The notes: generated by a model not told the origin, from the letters alone. Shown: positions 21,620 through 32,447, counted from the first letter of the stretch. The stretch is 64,000 nt of DNA from Mycobacterium stomatepiae (GCF_010731715.1 NZ_AP022587.1:3286001-3350000); one strand, 5' to 3'. Numbers and translations are program-made.

Positions 21620-22771
21620 CTATCCCGCCAGCAGGGCCGCGCAGTCGCGGGCGATCGCCAGTTCCTCGTTGGTCGGGACTACTAGTACAGTGATCGGCGA
21701 ATCGTCAGCCGAAATCCGCCGCACACCTTTGCTTCCGGACTCGTTTAGGCCGTCGTCGAGCACGATGCCCAGCTCCTCGAGCCCGGCCACCGCGTCACGG
21801 CGCACCGCCGCATCGTTCTCGCCGATCCCCGCGGTGAAGGTGATGACGTCGGTGTGCCCCAGCACGGCGAGGTAGGCACCGATGTATTTGCGCAGACGGT
21901 GAACGAACACGTCGTATGCCAATTTCGCTGAACTGTCCCCGGATTCGATCATCGCGTGCAGCTTGCGGAAGTCACGCTCACCGGCCAGACCCCAGACGCC
22001 GGACCGGTTGTTGAGCATCGACTCGATCGCCTCCACGTCCATGTTCGCGGTGCGCCACAGGTAGCTGACGACGCCGGGGTCGATGTCACCGCTGCGGGTG
22101 CCCATCACCAGGCCCTCCAGCGGGGTCAAGCCCATCGACGTGTCGAGGGGCCGGCCGCCGGCGATCGCCGAGGCCGAAGCACCGTTGCCCAGATGGAGCA
22201 CGATCTGATTCAGCCCGTCCGGCGGCCGCTTCAGAAAAGCCGCGGCTTGCTCACTCACGTACCGGTGCGAGGTGCCGTGAAATCCGTAGCGGCGCACCCG
22301 GTATCGCTGTGCCAGCTCCCGGTCCATCGCGTACGTCGCGGCAGCGGCGGGCAGGTGATGAAAGAAGGCCGTGTCGAAGACCGCGATGTGCGCGGTGTCC
22401 GGAAGAAGCTTGCGCGCTACCTTGATGCCCTGCACCGCGGGCGGATTGTGCAGCGGCGCAAGCTCTGACAGCTTCTCGAGCTCGGCGACCACGCCGTCGT
22501 CGAGCAACGTCGGGCGATAGAAAGTCTGGCCCCCGTGCACAACGCGGTGCCCGACCGCCAACAGCCCGCTCGACTTGAGGTCCACGCCATCCTCGGCCAG
22601 CTGGTGAAACGCCAGGCGCAGCGCCTCCTCGTGATCGGCCGCCCGCCCCGACGGCTCGCCGATCTCTCCGACTACGCCACCACTGAGCGGCTCACCCGAA
22701 TCAGGTTCCACTACTTGGAATTTCAGCGACGAGGAACCCGAGTTTATCACCAACACCGGTCGATCAGCCAT
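21620..22771 (-). CDS. ackA: Acetate kinase
   Basis: Converts acetyl phosphate and ADP to acetate and ATP. ASKHA-fold motifs are all present: [15 protein letters not shown] at the N-terminus, [26 protein letters not shown] with the catalytic His, [19 protein letters not shown] and FTAGIGEN near the C-terminus. It has 383 residues, a usual length. Its start overlaps the pta stop by 8 bases, so the two enzymes of the acetyl-CoA/acetate pathway are coupled. Order fgd1-pta-ackA is as in M. tuberculosis. Confidence 0.96.
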   Translation of the reverse strand: MADRPVLVINSGSSSLKFQVVEPDSGEPLSGGVVGEIGEPSGRAADHEEALRLAFHQLAEDGVDLKSSGLLAVGHRVVHGGQTFYRPTLLDDGVVAELEKLSELAPLHNPPAVQGIKVARKLLPDTAHIAVFDTAFFHHLPAAAATYAMDRELAQRYRVRRYGFHGTSHRYVSEQAAAFLKRPPDGLNQIVLHLGNGASASAIAGGRPLDTSMGLTPLEGLVMGTRSGDIDPGVVSYLWRTANMDVEAIESMLNNRSGVWGLAGERDFRKLHAMIESGDSSAKLAYDVFVHRLRKYIGAYLAVLGHTDVITFTAGIGENDAAVRRDAVAGLEELGIVLDDGLNESGSKGVRRISADDSPITVLVVPTNEELAIARDCAALLAG

Positions 22772-24839
22772 GGCCGACGCCCTGCGCCTGGATCGCGGTG
22801 ATCGCTATGGTGTTGACGATGTCTTCGACCAGCGCGCCGCGGGACAGGTCGTTCACCGGCTTCCGCAAGCCCTGCAGCACCGGGCCGATCGCGATGGCCC
22901 CGGCGCTACGCTGTACGGCCTTGTAGGTGTTGTTGCCGGTATTCAGGTCGGGGAATATCAGCACGGTGGCATGACCAGCCACTGGCGAATCGCGCAGCTT
23001 GGTCGCGGCCACCGAGGGCTCTATCGCGGCGTCATACTGGATTGGCCCCTCGACCAAGAGCTGCGGATCGCGGGCGCGAACCAATTCCGTTGCCTTCCAG
23101 ACCTTGTCGACGTCAGCCCCGGTTCCGGAATCACCGGTGGAATAGGACAGCATCGCCACCTTCGGCTCGATGCCGAACTGCGTGGCAGTGCGCGCCGAGC
23201 TGATCGCGATGTCGGCGAGCTGTTCGGGCGTCGGGTCCGGGATGATCGCACAGTCACCGTAGGCCAGCACCCGATCGGGCAGGCACATCAGGAAAATGCT
23301 GGACACCGTCGAGACGTCCGGTACGGTCCTGATGATCTCGAGCGCCGGGCGGACCGTGTGTGCCGTGGTGTGGGCCGCGCCGGACACCATGCCGTCAACC
23401 ATGCCGTTATGCACCAGCATGGTCCCGAAATACGAGACATCGTGCATGATCTCGTGCGCCTGCTCGACGGTGATTCCTTTCGACTTGCGCAATTCGGCGT
23501 ACTGCTTTGCGAACTGGTCGCAGAGTTCCTCGTTGCGCGGGTCGATAATTGTCGCATCGTCCAGCTCGACACCCAGTTCTGCGGAACGCAAGCGGATTTG
23601 GGCCTCGTCGCCCAGAATCGTCAGGTCGGCGACACAGCGTTTCAGCACCCGGCCCGCGGCCTTGAGGATCCGGTCGTCGTTCCCTTCGGGCAAGACGATG
23701 TGCTTGCGATCCGCACGAGCCTGCTGGGTGAGCCGGTGGGTGAACATCTGGGGGGTGGTGACGGTCGGGATCGGAATAGCAAGCTGCGCAAGCAGATCCG
23801 AGATATCGACTCGCCGCTCCATCAGCCCGACCGCTGTGTCGATCTTACGCTGGGATGCTGCCGTGATTCGGCCCCGGGCCGAGGCCGCCGCGCTGGCCGT
23901 CTCGTAGGTCCCCAGATCGTTCCCAATGATCGGCAGCCGCAGCCGCAGCCCGGAAACCAGCGCCGCGATCGACGGATGCAGGTCGAAACCGCCGTTGAGC
24001 ACGATGCAGGATAGTGACGGAAACCCCTCGGCCGCATGGGCACTCGCGGCGGCCAGCACCACATCGGAGCGGTCTCCGGGGGTGATGACCGCCATGCCGT
24101 CGCGCAGCCGCTCCAGTACATGGTCCGCGGTCATGCCGGCCACCAGCACTCCCATCACTTCGCGCTCGACCAGCTCGGCGTCACCGCTGACCAGGGTCCC
24201 GTGCACGGCGTGCTGTAGTTCGGCCACCGTCGGCGCCGAGAGCAGCGGCTCGTCGGGCAGCACGTAGCTGGGTACGGTGAACTTGCCGAGAGCTTCTGCG
24301 ACCATGCCCATTTCGGCGGGATCACACCGGCTGGCCACCACCGCCGCGGTGTGCGCGCGCTGCGCGGCCAGCTCGGCCAGACACACCTCGACGACACTGG
24401 CAACCTGGTCGGCAGAACGGCTTTTCGCGCGCACCGCCAACAGCACGGGCGCGCCGAGGTTGACTGCAACCCGGGCGTTTACCGCCAGCTCGGCGGGCGT
24501 CGTGACATCGGTGTAGTCGCTGCCGACGATCACCACGGCATCGCATGCCTGCGCCATCGCGTGGTACCGGTCGACGATGCTGGCGATCGCCGCGTCGGTG
24601 TCGGCGTGGATATCCTGGTAGGTGACGCCCACGCACTGCTCGTAGGACAGGCCCGCGGTGGTACGCGTCAGCAGCAGCTCCAGGATGTAGTCACGATCCT
24701 CCCCGAGCCGGGTGATCGGCCGGAACACACCGACTTTGGCGACCGTCGCCGTCAGTCGGTTCAGCAGCCCCAGCGCGATCGTCGACTTGCCGGTCTCGGG
24801 CTCGGGCGCCGCGACATAAATCGCGGAGGTATCAGCCAA
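22764..24839 (-). CDS. pta: Phosphate acetyltransferase
   Basis: Long-form Pta of 691 residues. The N-terminal P-loop domain reads [16 protein letters not shown] and resembles BioD, a DRTGG-type regulatory domain follows, and the C-terminal catalytic PTA_PTB domain starts near [21 protein letters not shown] and includes [17 protein letters not shown] (shown only as marks). The start is [15 protein letters not shown] follows it directly, as in other mycobacterial Pta proteins, and the frame upstream is fgd1 antisense-free overlap only. It overlaps the fgd1 stop by 8 bases. Exchanges acetyl-CoA and acetyl phosphate. Confidence 0.94.
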   Translation of the reverse strand: MADTSAIYVAAPEPETGKSTIALGLLNRLTATVAKVGVFRPITRLGEDRDYILELLLTRTTAGLSYEQCVGVTYQDIHADTDAAIASIVDRYHAMAQACDAVVIVGSDYTDVTTPAELAVNARVAVNLGAPVLLAVRAKSRSADQVASVVEVCLAELAAQRAHTAAVVASRCDPAEMGMVAEALGKFTVPSYVLPDEPLLSAPTVAELQHAVHGTLVSGDAELVEREVMGVLVAGMTADHVLERLRDGMAVITPGDRSDVVLAAASAHAAEGFPSLSCIVLNGGFDLHPSIAALVSGLRLRLPIIGNDLGTYETASAAASARGRITAASQRKIDTAVGLMERRVDISDLLAQLAIPIPTVTTPQMFTHRLTQQARADRKHIVLPEGNDDRILKAAGRVLKRCVADLTILGDEAQIRLRSAELGVELDDATIIDPRNEELCDQFAKQYAELRKSKGITVEQAHEIMHDVSYFGTMLVHNGMVDGMVSGAAHTTAHTVRPALEIIRTVPDVSTVSSIFLMCLPDRVLAYGDCAIIPDPTPEQLADIAISSARTATQFGIEPKVAMLSYSTGDSGTGADVDKVWKATELVRARDPQLLVEGPIQYDAAIEPSVAATKLRDSPVAGHATVLIFPDLNTGNNTYKAVQRSAGAIAIGPVLQGLRKPVNDLSRGALVEDIVNTIAITAIQAQGVGHG

Positions 24840-25842
24840 GTCGCCGCAGCCTGGGCGCCAGGTCCTTTTCGAACAGCTCCAGGAAGCGGCGCTGATCATG
24901 ACCGGGCGCGTGAAACACCAAATGGTTCAGGCCCCACGTCACGTACTGACCGACCTTTTCGACGGCCTCGTCGGGATCTGACGCCACGATCCAGCGCTTG
25001 GTGATCTGCTCGATCGGCAGCGCGTCGGCGGCCTTCTCCATCTCGATCGGGTCGTCGATGCTATGCTTCTGCTCGGCGGTCAGCGACAGCGGCGCCCAGA
25101 ACCGGGTGTTCTCCCGGGCCAATTCGGGGTCGGTGTCGTAGGAGATCTTGATCTCGATCATCCGGTCGATGTCGTCCGGGTTCTTACCCGCCGCCTCGGC
25201 GCCCTCCCGCATCGCGGGGATGAGCTTGTCCTGGTAGAGCTCCTCGCCCTTGCCGGACGTGCAGATGAACCCGTCGCCAGCGCGACCGGCGTACTTGGCC
25301 ACCTGCGGGCCGCCCGCGGCGACGTAGATCGGGATGCCGCCCTCGGGCACGTCATAGATCGAGGCGCCCTTGGTCTTGTAGTACTCGCCGTTGAAGTCGA
25401 CGCGGTCGCCGAGCCATAGTTCGCGCATCAGCTTCACCGACTCGCGCAGCCGCGCGTAGCGCTCCTTGAACTCCGGCCATTCGCCCTCGTATCCGGTGGC
25501 GATCTCGTTGAGGGCCTCGCCGGTGCCGACGCCGAGGAAGATGCGGTTCGGGTACAGGCAGCCCATCGTCGCGAAGGCCTGGGCGATGACCGCGGGGTTG
25601 CACCGGAAGGTCGGGGTGAGCACCGACGTGCCCAGGACGAGCCGCTCGGTGCGCTCGCCGACCGCGGTCATCCAGGCCAGCGAGAACGGGGCGTGTCCGC
25701 CCTTGTGCCGCCACGGTTGGAAGTGGTCACTGACGGTGGCGCTGTCCATACCGTGTGCTTCGGCGGCCACAGCCAGTTCGACGAGCTCGCGCGGTGCGAA
25801 TTGTTCAGCAGACGCTTTGTATCCAAGTTTCAGCTCAGCCAC
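24832..25842 (-). CDS. fgd1: F420-dependent glucose-6-phosphate dehydrogenase
   Basis: Luciferase-like enzyme of 336 residues that reduces coenzyme F420 with glucose 6-phosphate. His40 and Trp44 in [12 protein letters not shown] and Glu109 in [10 protein letters not shown] match the active-site residues known from the M. tuberculosis enzyme. [10 protein letters not shown] and [11 protein letters not shown] bind the phosphate and cofactor. Reduced F420 made by this enzyme is the donor used by Ddn in activating nitroimidazole drugs, so the gene bears on pretomanid response. It begins a three-gene run with pta and ackA. Confidence 0.97.
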   Translation of the reverse strand: MAELKLGYKASAEQFAPRELVELAVAAEAHGMDSATVSDHFQPWRHKGGHAPFSLAWMTAVGERTERLVLGTSVLTPTFRCNPAVIAQAFATMGCLYPNRIFLGVGTGEALNEIATGYEGEWPEFKERYARLRESVKLMRELWLGDRVDFNGEYYKTKGASIYDVPEGGIPIYVAAGGPQVAKYAGRAGDGFICTSGKGEELYQDKLIPAMREGAEAAGKNPDDIDRMIEIKISYDTDPELARENTRFWAPLSLTAEQKHSIDDPIEMEKAADALPIEQITKRWIVASDPDEAVEKVGQYVTWGLNHLVFHAPGHDQRRFLELFEKDLAPRLRRLG

Positions 25843-25872
25843 TCGTTCTTTCTACTCCTACCCTCCTGGTCA

Positions 25873-25910
25873 CGACCCGCTGCGTCCGGCTTCGCCGCCC
25901 TTGCGATCGC
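25873..25910. repeat. Dispersed repeat ending CTTGCGATCGC, copy 1
   Basis: The 38 bases starting CGACCCGCTGCG and ending CTTGCGATCGC match 61500-61538 with only a few differences. The repeat lies between the divergent fgd1 and MBL-fold genes. The function is unknown. Confidence 0.65.
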
Positions 25911-25926
25911 TCCTACAGTGTTGGGC

Positions 25927-26679
25927 ATGGCATCAGCGCCAACACTTGTCCAAGTCACCGACACCGTGCACCTCGCCCAGGGTGAGGCCGTCAACTGGAC
26001 GCTGGTCACCGACGACACCGGCGTGATGCTGATCGACGCCGGCTATCCGGGCGATCGCGCAGCCGTGCTGGCCTCGCTGAAAGCGCTCGGCTACGGCGCC
26101 GGCGACGTGCGCGCGATCCTGCTGACGCATGCTCACATCGACCATCTGGGCTCGGCGATCTGGTTCGCCGCCGAGCACGGTACTCCCGTCTACTGCCACG
26201 CCGACGAGGTCGGCCACGCCAAGCGCGAATACCTCGAACAGGTCTCGATCGTCGATCTCGCGCTGCGCATCTGGCGGCCCACCTGGGCGGTGTGGACCGC
26301 GCATGTGGTGCGCAGCGGCGGCCTGATTCGCGACGCGATTCCGACCACCCAGCCGCTGACGCCCGAAATTGCGGCGGGGCTGCCGGGCCACCCGCGGCCC
26401 GTTTTCAGCCCCGGGCATACAGGAGGTCACTGCTCGTATCTGGTCGACGGCGTGCTGGCCAGCGGCGACGCGCTGATCACCGGGCATCCACTGATCCGTC
26501 ACGACGGTCCCCAACTGCTGCCGGCGATCTTCAGCTACAGCCAGCAGGACTGCATCCGAACCCTTTCGGCACTGGCCCTGCTGGAGACCGAGGTCCTGGC
26601 ACCCGGTCACGGCCCGCTGTGGCGCGGCCCCATCCGCGAAGCGACCAATGCGGCACTGGAAAAAGCGGGCGCGCTGTGA
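25927..26679 (+). CDS. Metallo-beta-lactamase-fold hydrolase
   Basis: MBL-fold enzyme of 250 residues. The zinc motif THAHIDHLG (HxHxDH) is near residue 60, the next His is in FSPGHTGGH, the bridging Asp in [10 protein letters not shown], and the last His in LAPGHGPLW. Glyoxalase-II-like overall; substrate not predictable. TACAGT at 25914-25919 stands 7 bases before the ATG, so the transcript may be leaderless. It matches the gene divergent from fgd1 in M. tuberculosis. The stop overlaps the start of the next gene. Confidence 0.87.
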   Translation: MASAPTLVQVTDTVHLAQGEAVNWTLVTDDTGVMLIDAGYPGDRAAVLASLKALGYGAGDVRAILLTHAHIDHLGSAIWFAAEHGTPVYCHADEVGHAKREYLEQVSIVDLALRIWRPTWAVWTAHVVRSGGLIRDAIPTTQPLTPEIAAGLPGHPRPVFSPGHTGGHCSYLVDGVLASGDALITGHPLIRHDGPQLLPAIFSYSQQDCIRTLSALALLETEVLAPGHGPLWRGPIREATNAALEKAGAL

Positions 26680-27023
26680 CGGTTGCCAAGTCGATCGCGC
26701 TGTTCGTGCTCGCGGCGCTGTTCGAAATCGGCGGCGCCTGGTTGGTGTGGCAGGGGGTTCGCGAACACCGCGGCTGGATGTGGGTGGGCTGGGGCGTGAT
26801 CGCGCTGGGCGCCTACGGATTTGTCGCCACCCTGCAGCCCTCGCTTGGTTCCGGGGCCCACTTCGGTCGCATCCTGGCCGCGTATGGCGGCATCTTCGTG
26901 GCCGGTTCGCTGTTGTGGGGCATGGGTTTTGACGGCTTTCGCCCCGATCGGTGGGATGTAACCGGCGCGCTGATCTGCCTGCTGGGGGTGGCCATCATTA
27001 TGCATGCGCCGCGAACTCGCTGA
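26676..27023 (+). CDS. YnfA family (UPF0060) membrane protein
   Basis: Four-helix membrane protein of 115 residues. [55 protein letters not shown] and [20 protein letters not shown] are the marks of the UPF0060/YnfA family, small multidrug-resistance-like transporters (stated here only by these marks). The GTG start overlaps the stop of the MBL gene as GTGA. The last 26 bases overlap the end of the convergent monooxygenase gene. Substrate unknown. Confidence 0.85.
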   Translation: MTVAKSIALFVLAALFEIGGAWLVWQGVREHRGWMWVGWGVIALGAYGFVATLQPSLGSGAHFGRILAAYGGIFVAGSLLWGMGFDGFRPDRWDVTGALICLLGVAIIMHAPRTR

Positions 27024-28353
27024 GCCCCAAATGATCTCGCAGCGTCTCGCCGGTGTATTCGGCGCGGAACGCCCCGCGCTCTTGTAAGAGTGGTACCACC
27101 CGATCGACGAATTCGTCGAGACCGTGCGGTGTCAGATGCGGCACCAGGATGAACCCGTCGCAGGCGTCGGCCTGGATGTATCTGTCGATCTCGTCCGCGA
27201 TCCCGGCTGCGGTGCCGACGAACTGCTCCCGGGTGGTGACCGCGATGATCAGCTCACGGATCGACAATTTCTCGGCTTCGGAGCGTTCGCGCCATCTGCC
27301 CGCGACCGCGACCGGGTCGACATGGCGGACCCGGCCCTGGGTGATGTCGCTGTCGACGACCGGATCGAATTCGGGCAGTGGCCCGTCCGGGTCGAATTCG
27401 GAGAGCTCACGGCCCCACACCTGTTCGAGCATCGCGATCGCCGTGGCGCCGCTGACCTGTTGGTAGCGGATGTGGCGCGCCTTGTCCTGCGCCTCGGCAT
27501 CGGTGTCACCGAGAACAAAGGTCGCGGCGGGAAAAACCTTGAGCTGGTTGGGGTCTCGGCCAGACGACACGGCACGGCCCTTGACGTCGGCGTAGTAGCG
27601 CTGACCGTCCTCCAGGGAGCCGTGCAGCGTGAACAACGCGTCGGCGTAGCGGGCGCCGAACGCCCGTCCTTCGTCGGAGTCGCCGGCCTGCAGCAGGATC
27701 GGGTGGCCTTGCGGCCCCACCGGCAGCGTCGCGAACCCGCGTACGTCGAAGTCGGGGCCCCGGTGCTCGACGCTGCGGATCCGCGCAGGGTCGACGTAGG
27801 TGCCGCTTTCGACATCGGCCAGCACCGCGCCGTCTTCCCAGCTGTCCCAGAATTGGCGTGCGGTGACGAGGAACTCCTCGGCCCGCCGGTACCGGTCGGC
27901 ATGCTTCAGGAAGCCGCCGCGCCGGAAGTTTTCGCCGGTGAAGGCGTCCGACGAGGTGACGATGTTCCAGCCGGCGCGGCCGCCGGACAGATGATCGAGT
28001 GTGGCGAATTGCCGGGCAACCTCGAATGGTTCGTTGAAGGTGGTGTTAATCGTCCCGGTCAGCCCGATCCGGTCGGTGACCCCCGCCAGTGCCGCCAGCA
28101 CCGTGAAGGTGTCCGGCCCTCCGACGACGTCGAGATCGTAGATGCGGCCGCGATGCTCACGCAGCCGCAGCCCCTCGGCCAGGAAGAAGAAGTCGAACAG
28201 TCCACGTTCGGCGGTGCGGGCGAGATGCACGAACGAGTCGAATTCGATCTGGCTGCCCGCGGTGGGATCGGTCCACACCGTGGTGTTGTTGACGCCCGGG
28301 AAGTGGGCGGCCAGGTGAATCGGCTTGCGGTGCTTGCCGTTTCTGATGTTCAT
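26998..28353 (-). CDS. NtaA/SnaA/DszA-type flavin-dependent monooxygenase
   Basis: FMN-dependent two-component monooxygenase of 451 residues in the luciferase-like family. Marks are [13 protein letters not shown] near residue 50, [17 protein letters not shown], the [21 protein letters not shown] segment that lines the flavin site (only [12 protein letters not shown] quoted for length), and [13 protein letters not shown]. Members oxidise sulfur or nitrogen compounds such as nitrilotriacetate or dibenzothiophene sulfone and need a separate flavin reductase, not seen nearby. Last gene of a four-gene overlapping operon. Confidence 0.87.
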   Translation of the reverse strand: MNIRNGKHRKPIHLAAHFPGVNNTTVWTDPTAGSQIEFDSFVHLARTAERGLFDFFFLAEGLRLREHRGRIYDLDVVGGPDTFTVLAALAGVTDRIGLTGTINTTFNEPFEVARQFATLDHLSGGRAGWNIVTSSDAFTGENFRRGGFLKHADRYRRAEEFLVTARQFWDSWEDGAVLADVESGTYVDPARIRSVEHRGPDFDVRGFATLPVGPQGHPILLQAGDSDEGRAFGARYADALFTLHGSLEDGQRYYADVKGRAVSSGRDPNQLKVFPAATFVLGDTDAEAQDKARHIRYQQVSGATAIAMLEQVWGRELSEFDPDGPLPEFDPVVDSDITQGRVRHVDPVAVAGRWRERSEAEKLSIRELIIAVTTREQFVGTAAGIADEIDRYIQADACDGFILVPHLTPHGLDEFVDRVVPLLQERGAFRAEYTGETLRDHLGLSEFAAHA

Positions 28354-29468
28354 TCCGTCAGTCCCCAGCGCTTGGCGATCAGCTCATGCGACCGCAGCCG
28401 GTCGGAGTGCCGGTGTGTCACCGAGGTGATCACCAGTTCGTCGGCCTGGGTCACCCGCTGCAGCGCCTGCAACCGCTCGGCCACTTCGTCCGCATTGCCC
28501 ACGAATTGCGTTGCCAATCGGTCTTTTACGAGCTCGTATTGCGCTTCGGTCAGCGGCGGGCAGCTTCCGGGTTCGGGGTAGGGCATGGCACCGACCCCGC
28601 TCCGGATCGAGTACACCCAATGGCCGTAGCCGCTGGCCAGGTGCCGGGCGGTGTCGGAGTCGTCGGCGACGACGATGTCGGCCGACACCACCACGTAAGG
28701 CTTCGCCAATGCCGACGAGGGCACGAACGCGTCGCGGTAGGCCTCGACGGCTTCCAGCGCGGTGGCCGGGGTGATGTGATAGCTGGCGACGAACGGCAGC
28801 CCCAGTGCGCCGGCCACCCGTGCGCTTTGCCCGCGGGTGCTGCCGAACACCCACGGCCGCAAGCCGCTTCGCTCGCCCGGCACGGCGTGCACGTCGTACT
28901 TGCCGACGTGGTAGGTGCCGTCGAGCAGGGCGAGGATGTCGTCGATCTGCTCGGCGAAGTCCGGCGACAACGCTTCGGGTTGCTGCAGGATCCCCATCGT
29001 GGCTTGGAGCTGGTCGAGATCGAGCAGCCCGCGCAGGTCGAACGGGGTTGGAACGACGACGCCGTCCACCTCGTGCCACACCCGCGGCGGCCGCGGTTCC
29101 TTGGGCTTCTTCGGATTGTGTTCCTCGGAGCGGCGCTGTCCGGACCGGCCGACACCGAGGTCAATGCGCCCGGGGTGGAAGGCTTCCAGCATGCCGAAGC
29201 TTTCGACAACCGCGACGGCTGTGGTGTAGCCCAGCTGCACGGCCGCGGCGCCCACCCGAATCCTGTTGGTAGCAGCAGCGATTTGTCCGATCAACACCGC
29301 CGGTGCGGCACTGGCGACCCCGACGAAGTGATGTTCGGCCACCCAGTAGCGGCGAAAACCCCAGTCTTCGGCGCGCTGGGCCAGCTCGATCGTGTTGCGC
29401 AGCGCCGTCGCGGGATCGCTCCCTGCGCTGATCGGCGCGAGGTCGAGGACGGAGAGTGGAACGTTCAT
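28350..29468 (-). CDS. LLM-class flavin-dependent oxidoreductase (MsnO8-like)
   Basis: Protein of 372 residues of the luciferase-like family in the bacterial-luciferase-alpha-like subgroup. It starts with VPLSVLDLAPIS, followed by AEDWGFRRYWVAEHH, PAVLIGQIAAATNRIRVG, GAAAVQLGYTTAVAVVESF and GRIDLGVGRSG. The AEHH and RSG motifs are typical of the MsnO8 group. The substrate is unknown. Four-base ATGA overlaps join it to the genes on both sides, so the stoichiometry of the operon products may be fixed. F420 or FMN could be the cofactor; FMN is more common in this subgroup. Confidence 0.85.
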   Translation of the reverse strand: MNVPLSVLDLAPISAGSDPATALRNTIELAQRAEDWGFRRYWVAEHHFVGVASAAPAVLIGQIAAATNRIRVGAAAVQLGYTTAVAVVESFGMLEAFHPGRIDLGVGRSGQRRSEEHNPKKPKEPRPPRVWHEVDGVVVPTPFDLRGLLDLDQLQATMGILQQPEALSPDFAEQIDDILALLDGTYHVGKYDVHAVPGERSGLRPWVFGSTRGQSARVAGALGLPFVASYHITPATALEAVEAYRDAFVPSSALAKPYVVVSADIVVADDSDTARHLASGYGHWVYSIRSGVGAMPYPEPGSCPPLTEAQYELVKDRLATQFVGNADEVAERLQALQRVTQADELVITSVTHRHSDRLRSHELIAKRWGLTE

Positions 29469-30571
29469 TGCCGCACCGCCGCGTATCGATTAGGTGCGAC
29501 CGGCAATCCGAGTCGGGCCCGCAACGTCTCGCCGTCCTGGTAGGCGGTGCGGAAACACCGCGCCCGCTGCAGCAGCGGAACCACCTCGTCGACGATCACC
29601 GGCAGATCGGTGGCGTTGACGGCCGGCCGCAACCGGGCACCGTCGATGCCGAGGCGTTGCCATTCCAGCAGCAGCTCCACCAATTCGGTTGCGGTGCCGG
29701 TGAAGTTGAGCGCATCAGAGCGAGGGTCGCCTGGGCCGCCGAACGAGACCACCACGTCGGCATAGACCTTCAGCCGGGTGCCGCCGGCTTGGGCCACCTC
29801 GGCGAGGATACGGCGCAGCGATGCCTCATCGGAAGGCGTGATGAACACGAGATCCGCACTGGCAGCGGCAAATTCGTAGACTGGAAGTTGGTGGGCCAGC
29901 ACCGCGACGACCGGTTGGCCCTGCGGCGGGCGGGGCGTGATCGACGGTCCCTTGACCGAAAAATACTTTCCGCTGAAGTCGATGTAATGCAGTTTGTCGA
30001 TGTCGACGTAGCGGCCGGTCGTCGCATCGCGAATGATCGCGTCGTCCTCCCAGCTGTCCCAGAGCCGGCGCACCACGTCGACGTAGTCGGCGGCCTCTGG
30101 AAAAAGATCCGACAAGCCGTCCGGGCCCGCGTCGCGGCGGCCGAACAACGCCGCCTCATGCGGGGTCGAGCTGACGCGTGGCTGCCAGCCCGCCCGGCCG
30201 TGCGAGACATAGTCAAGCGTGGCAATGGATTTGGAGATGTGAAACGGCTCGGTGTGCGTCACCGTCGCCACCGGGATCAGCCCGATGTGCCGCGTCGTGG
30301 GTGCGATGCGCGCCGCCACCAACGCCGCGTCGCCACGGCCGGCAAGGCGTCGCGGTGAAATCTGCTCACGGCGCCCGGGCTGCGCCATCAGGGTGTCGTC
30401 GATGGTGAGGAAGTCGAGCAGCCCGCGTTCGGCGGTGGCCGCGAGATCAGCCCAGTAGCGGCCGCTCAGCGGCGACAAAGTGTCCGGGTCGGCCGCCAAG
30501 GTGGCCCGCCAGGCCTGCGGGTCCCAGCCGTATCCGTCCAGCGCGACGGCGAGATGAAACGGGCCGCTCAT
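29465..30571 (-). CDS. NtaA-type flavin-dependent monooxygenase
   Basis: Third luciferase-like protein of the operon, 368 residues. Marks are FHLAVALDGYGWDPQAW, RGLLDFLTIDDTL, HTEPFHISKSIATLDYVS, GRAGWQPRVS, and the C-terminal PVIVDEVVPLLQ. It is closer to the gene at 26998 than to the one at 28350. Three such enzymes in one operon suggest sequential oxidation or desulfurisation of related substrates. No ABC transporter or sulfonate-uptake gene is nearby. It overlaps the GNAT gene by 4 bases upstream. Confidence 0.85.
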   Translation of the reverse strand: MSGPFHLAVALDGYGWDPQAWRATLAADPDTLSPLSGRYWADLAATAERGLLDFLTIDDTLMAQPGRREQISPRRLAGRGDAALVAARIAPTTRHIGLIPVATVTHTEPFHISKSIATLDYVSHGRAGWQPRVSSTPHEAALFGRRDAGPDGLSDLFPEAADYVDVVRRLWDSWEDDAIIRDATTGRYVDIDKLHYIDFSGKYFSVKGPSITPRPPQGQPVVAVLAHQLPVYEFAAASADLVFITPSDEASLRRILAEVAQAGGTRLKVYADVVVSFGGPGDPRSDALNFTGTATELVELLLEWQRLGIDGARLRPAVNATDLPVIVDEVVPLLQRARCFRTAYQDGETLRARLGLPVAPNRYAAVRQ

Positions 30572-31053
30572 GTGAGCCGCTTCTCGAATGCGATCGGGAA
30601 GACCGGGCCTTCGGACGGCAGCGGCTCGTCCAGCCGGCGGTATCCGGTGGCCTGATACAGCTCCTCGGCCTCGGGCTGACGATTGCCGGTCACCAGGTAG
30701 ACCTTCCGGTAGCCGCGCGCCGCGATCTCGGCCTCCAGCTCAGCCAGCAGCGCCATCGCGTACCCGCGGCGGCGATGCGCGCTGTCCGTCCAGATTCTCT
30801 TGAGCTCGGCCGTCTCCGCGTCGAACCGGCGAAATCCGCCGCCGGTCACCGGGCGGCCATCCAATAGGCCGATCAACATGCCCCCGTCCGGTGGTGCGAA
30901 CTCGTCGGAGGGGTTGTCCTTGAGCCACGCCAGCACCGTTGGTTCCGTGCTGTCGTAGCGCTGCGCGTACTCCACCGCCAGTTCGGCCAGCAACGGCTCT
31001 GCCAATGCGTCGTCCAACGCCGCAGGTACGAAGCGGAGCTGCGTCTTGGACAT
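30568..31053 (-). CDS. GNAT family N-acetyltransferase
   Basis: Acetyltransferase of about 161 residues. The CoA-binding motif is seen in LKRIWTDSAHRRRGYAMALLAELE, quoted by its core HRRRGYAMALL. A following VYLVTGNRQPEAEELYQATGY completes the fold (core EAEELYQATGY). I chose the ATG behind GAGGT; a start 24 bases upstream is open. It is the first gene of the operon with three flavin monooxygenases. It may acetylate the operon's substrate or product, as N-acetyltransferases do beside such oxygenases, but this is inference. Confidence 0.83.
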   Translation of the reverse strand: MSKTQLRFVPAALDDALAEPLLAELAVEYAQRYDSTEPTVLAWLKDNPSDEFAPPDGGMLIGLLDGRPVTGGGFRRFDAETAELKRIWTDSAHRRRGYAMALLAELEAEIAARGYRKVYLVTGNRQPEAEELYQATGYRRLDEPLPSEGPVFPIAFEKRLT

Positions 31054-31073
31054 CACCTCACCTCTAACGTCTA

Positions 31074-32018
31074 TCAAGCGGATGCATTCCGGCCGGGTGT
31101 CGCCGCGGGCCCGGCCGATCGCGTCGCTGTGACGTATCGGGGCGTAATCGCGTCATCGTCGGGGGTGCCTCGCCAGCGGGTCCTCATTCCAATCGCACTG
31201 AACAAATCGGCGACATTTCGTTCGACGGTCTGCCAGCCATGATCGGCCAGAAACCGCGGGACAGCATGATATTGGCCGGGATACGTCAGCCCCTCCAGAT
31301 CCACGTCGAGACCGAATTGCCGCCAGGTGTTGACGAACGTCCGGGCGGCCACCAGCTGAAATGAGGACCAGCTGGGCAGGTGGTCGCCGGCGAAACGGCT
31401 GCCCGGCGCACTGACCGCCGAGAGGTCTTCGAGCAACCGGTTCTGGCCGTCGGGGGGCAGGAACCCGATCAGAAACGTCTCGGCGATCCACGCCGTGGGT
31501 TGGGCGGCGTCAAAACCGGCCCGCCGCATGGCCGTCAACCAATCGTGTCGCAGGTCGACGCCGACCGCACGGCGGTGCGCGGTGAGCTCGGCGCCCAGCC
31601 CGCGCAGCACCGCGGTCTTGAAGTCGATGACGTCGGGCTGATCGATTTCGTAGACCGTTGTCCCCGGCGGCCACCACAGCCGGTACGGCCGGGTGTCCAG
31701 GCCGGACCCCACGATCACGACCTGTCGGAGGCCCGCCCGTCCGGCGTCGGCGAGGAATTCATCCAGGAAACGGGTGTGTGCTCCGAGCAGGGTAATGAGC
31801 CCGGTCATGATCGGGTTGTTGCCGTCGTCTTCGGTGTACCGCTGGTCGTCGACCATCCGGGTGAAGTACTGCACCCCCGCGGCACGCACCAACTGTTCGG
31901 CAAACGGGTCGTTGACCAGCCCCTTGGTGGTTGCCAGCGCCCGCGCGACCGCGCCGAACGTCGCGGTCATTCCGACGCCGCCGTCGGGACCCCACGTGTC
32001 GTCGTCGGTCCGGGCCAT
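31074..32018 (-). CDS. SAM-dependent methyltransferase (UPF0677 type)
   Basis: Protein of 314 residues of the mycobacterial class I methyltransferase family (TIGR00027). The family start WGPDGGVGMTATFGAVARALAT is seen (core GVGMTATF), then DPFAEQLVRAAG, VVIVGSGLDTRPYRLWWP for SAM binding, VYEIDQPDVIDFK, and the C-terminal RWRGTPDDD. Such genes are numerous in mycobacteria; substrates are mostly unknown. The start ATG shares a base with the stop of the DUF3054 gene, so the two are co-transcribed. A much longer upstream frame belongs to antisense sequence of fadE7 and was rejected. Confidence 0.88.
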   Translation of the reverse strand: MARTDDDTWGPDGGVGMTATFGAVARALATTKGLVNDPFAEQLVRAAGVQYFTRMVDDQRYTEDDGNNPIMTGLITLLGAHTRFLDEFLADAGRAGLRQVVIVGSGLDTRPYRLWWPPGTTVYEIDQPDVIDFKTAVLRGLGAELTAHRRAVGVDLRHDWLTAMRRAGFDAAQPTAWIAETFLIGFLPPDGQNRLLEDLSAVSAPGSRFAGDHLPSWSSFQLVAARTFVNTWRQFGLDVDLEGLTYPGQYHAVPRFLADHGWQTVERNVADLFSAIGMRTRWRGTPDDDAITPRYVTATRSAGPAATPGRNASA

Positions 32019-32380
32019 CAGACCTTCGAGCGGCGCCGCAACGCTAGTCCGACCCCCGCCCGCCAGCCGAGCAGTAACAGCGCGGTGGCCGTGGCGGCGA
32101 CCACGACGAAACTCGCGGCCACGCCCGCGGAACTTACTTTGCGCAACACCATGCCAACGGCCACGGTCGACAGCCAGACCACCACCCCGGTCGGCGCCAC
32201 GGCGGTGGGCCGCTGCCAGCCCCGGGAGAGCAGCCACCCGATCAGCGTGCCGGTGAGAAACGGCCAGGCCGTCGTCGCGATGCCGGTGAGATTGAGGCCT
32301 TCGTCGTGGCTGCGGCGTCCCACGGCGCAGAACACCAAAACGCAGACCACATCCAGGCCCAGCCACCCCAGCCGCCGCAT
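32018..32380 (-). CDS. DUF3054 membrane protein
   Basis: Membrane protein of 120 residues with four helices. The pattern LDVVCVLVFCAVGRRSHDEG then GIATTAWPFLTGTLIGWLLSRGW matches DUF3054 (cores FCAVGRRSHDEG and TAWPFLTG). Function unknown. It ends in basic residues. It lies 67 bases from the divergent fadE7 and overlaps the methyltransferase start by one base. Confidence 0.82.
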   Translation of the reverse strand: MRRLGWLGLDVVCVLVFCAVGRRSHDEGLNLTGIATTAWPFLTGTLIGWLLSRGWQRPTAVAPTGVVVWLSTVAVGMVLRKVSSAGVAASFVVVAATATALLLLGWRAGVGLALRRRSKV

Positions 32381-32447
32381 AGGGCGAGACTACCGGGCAG
32401 GCCCGGAGGCTGTTCTTCGCGATGGACGCGGTGGCAGACTGACTGCT

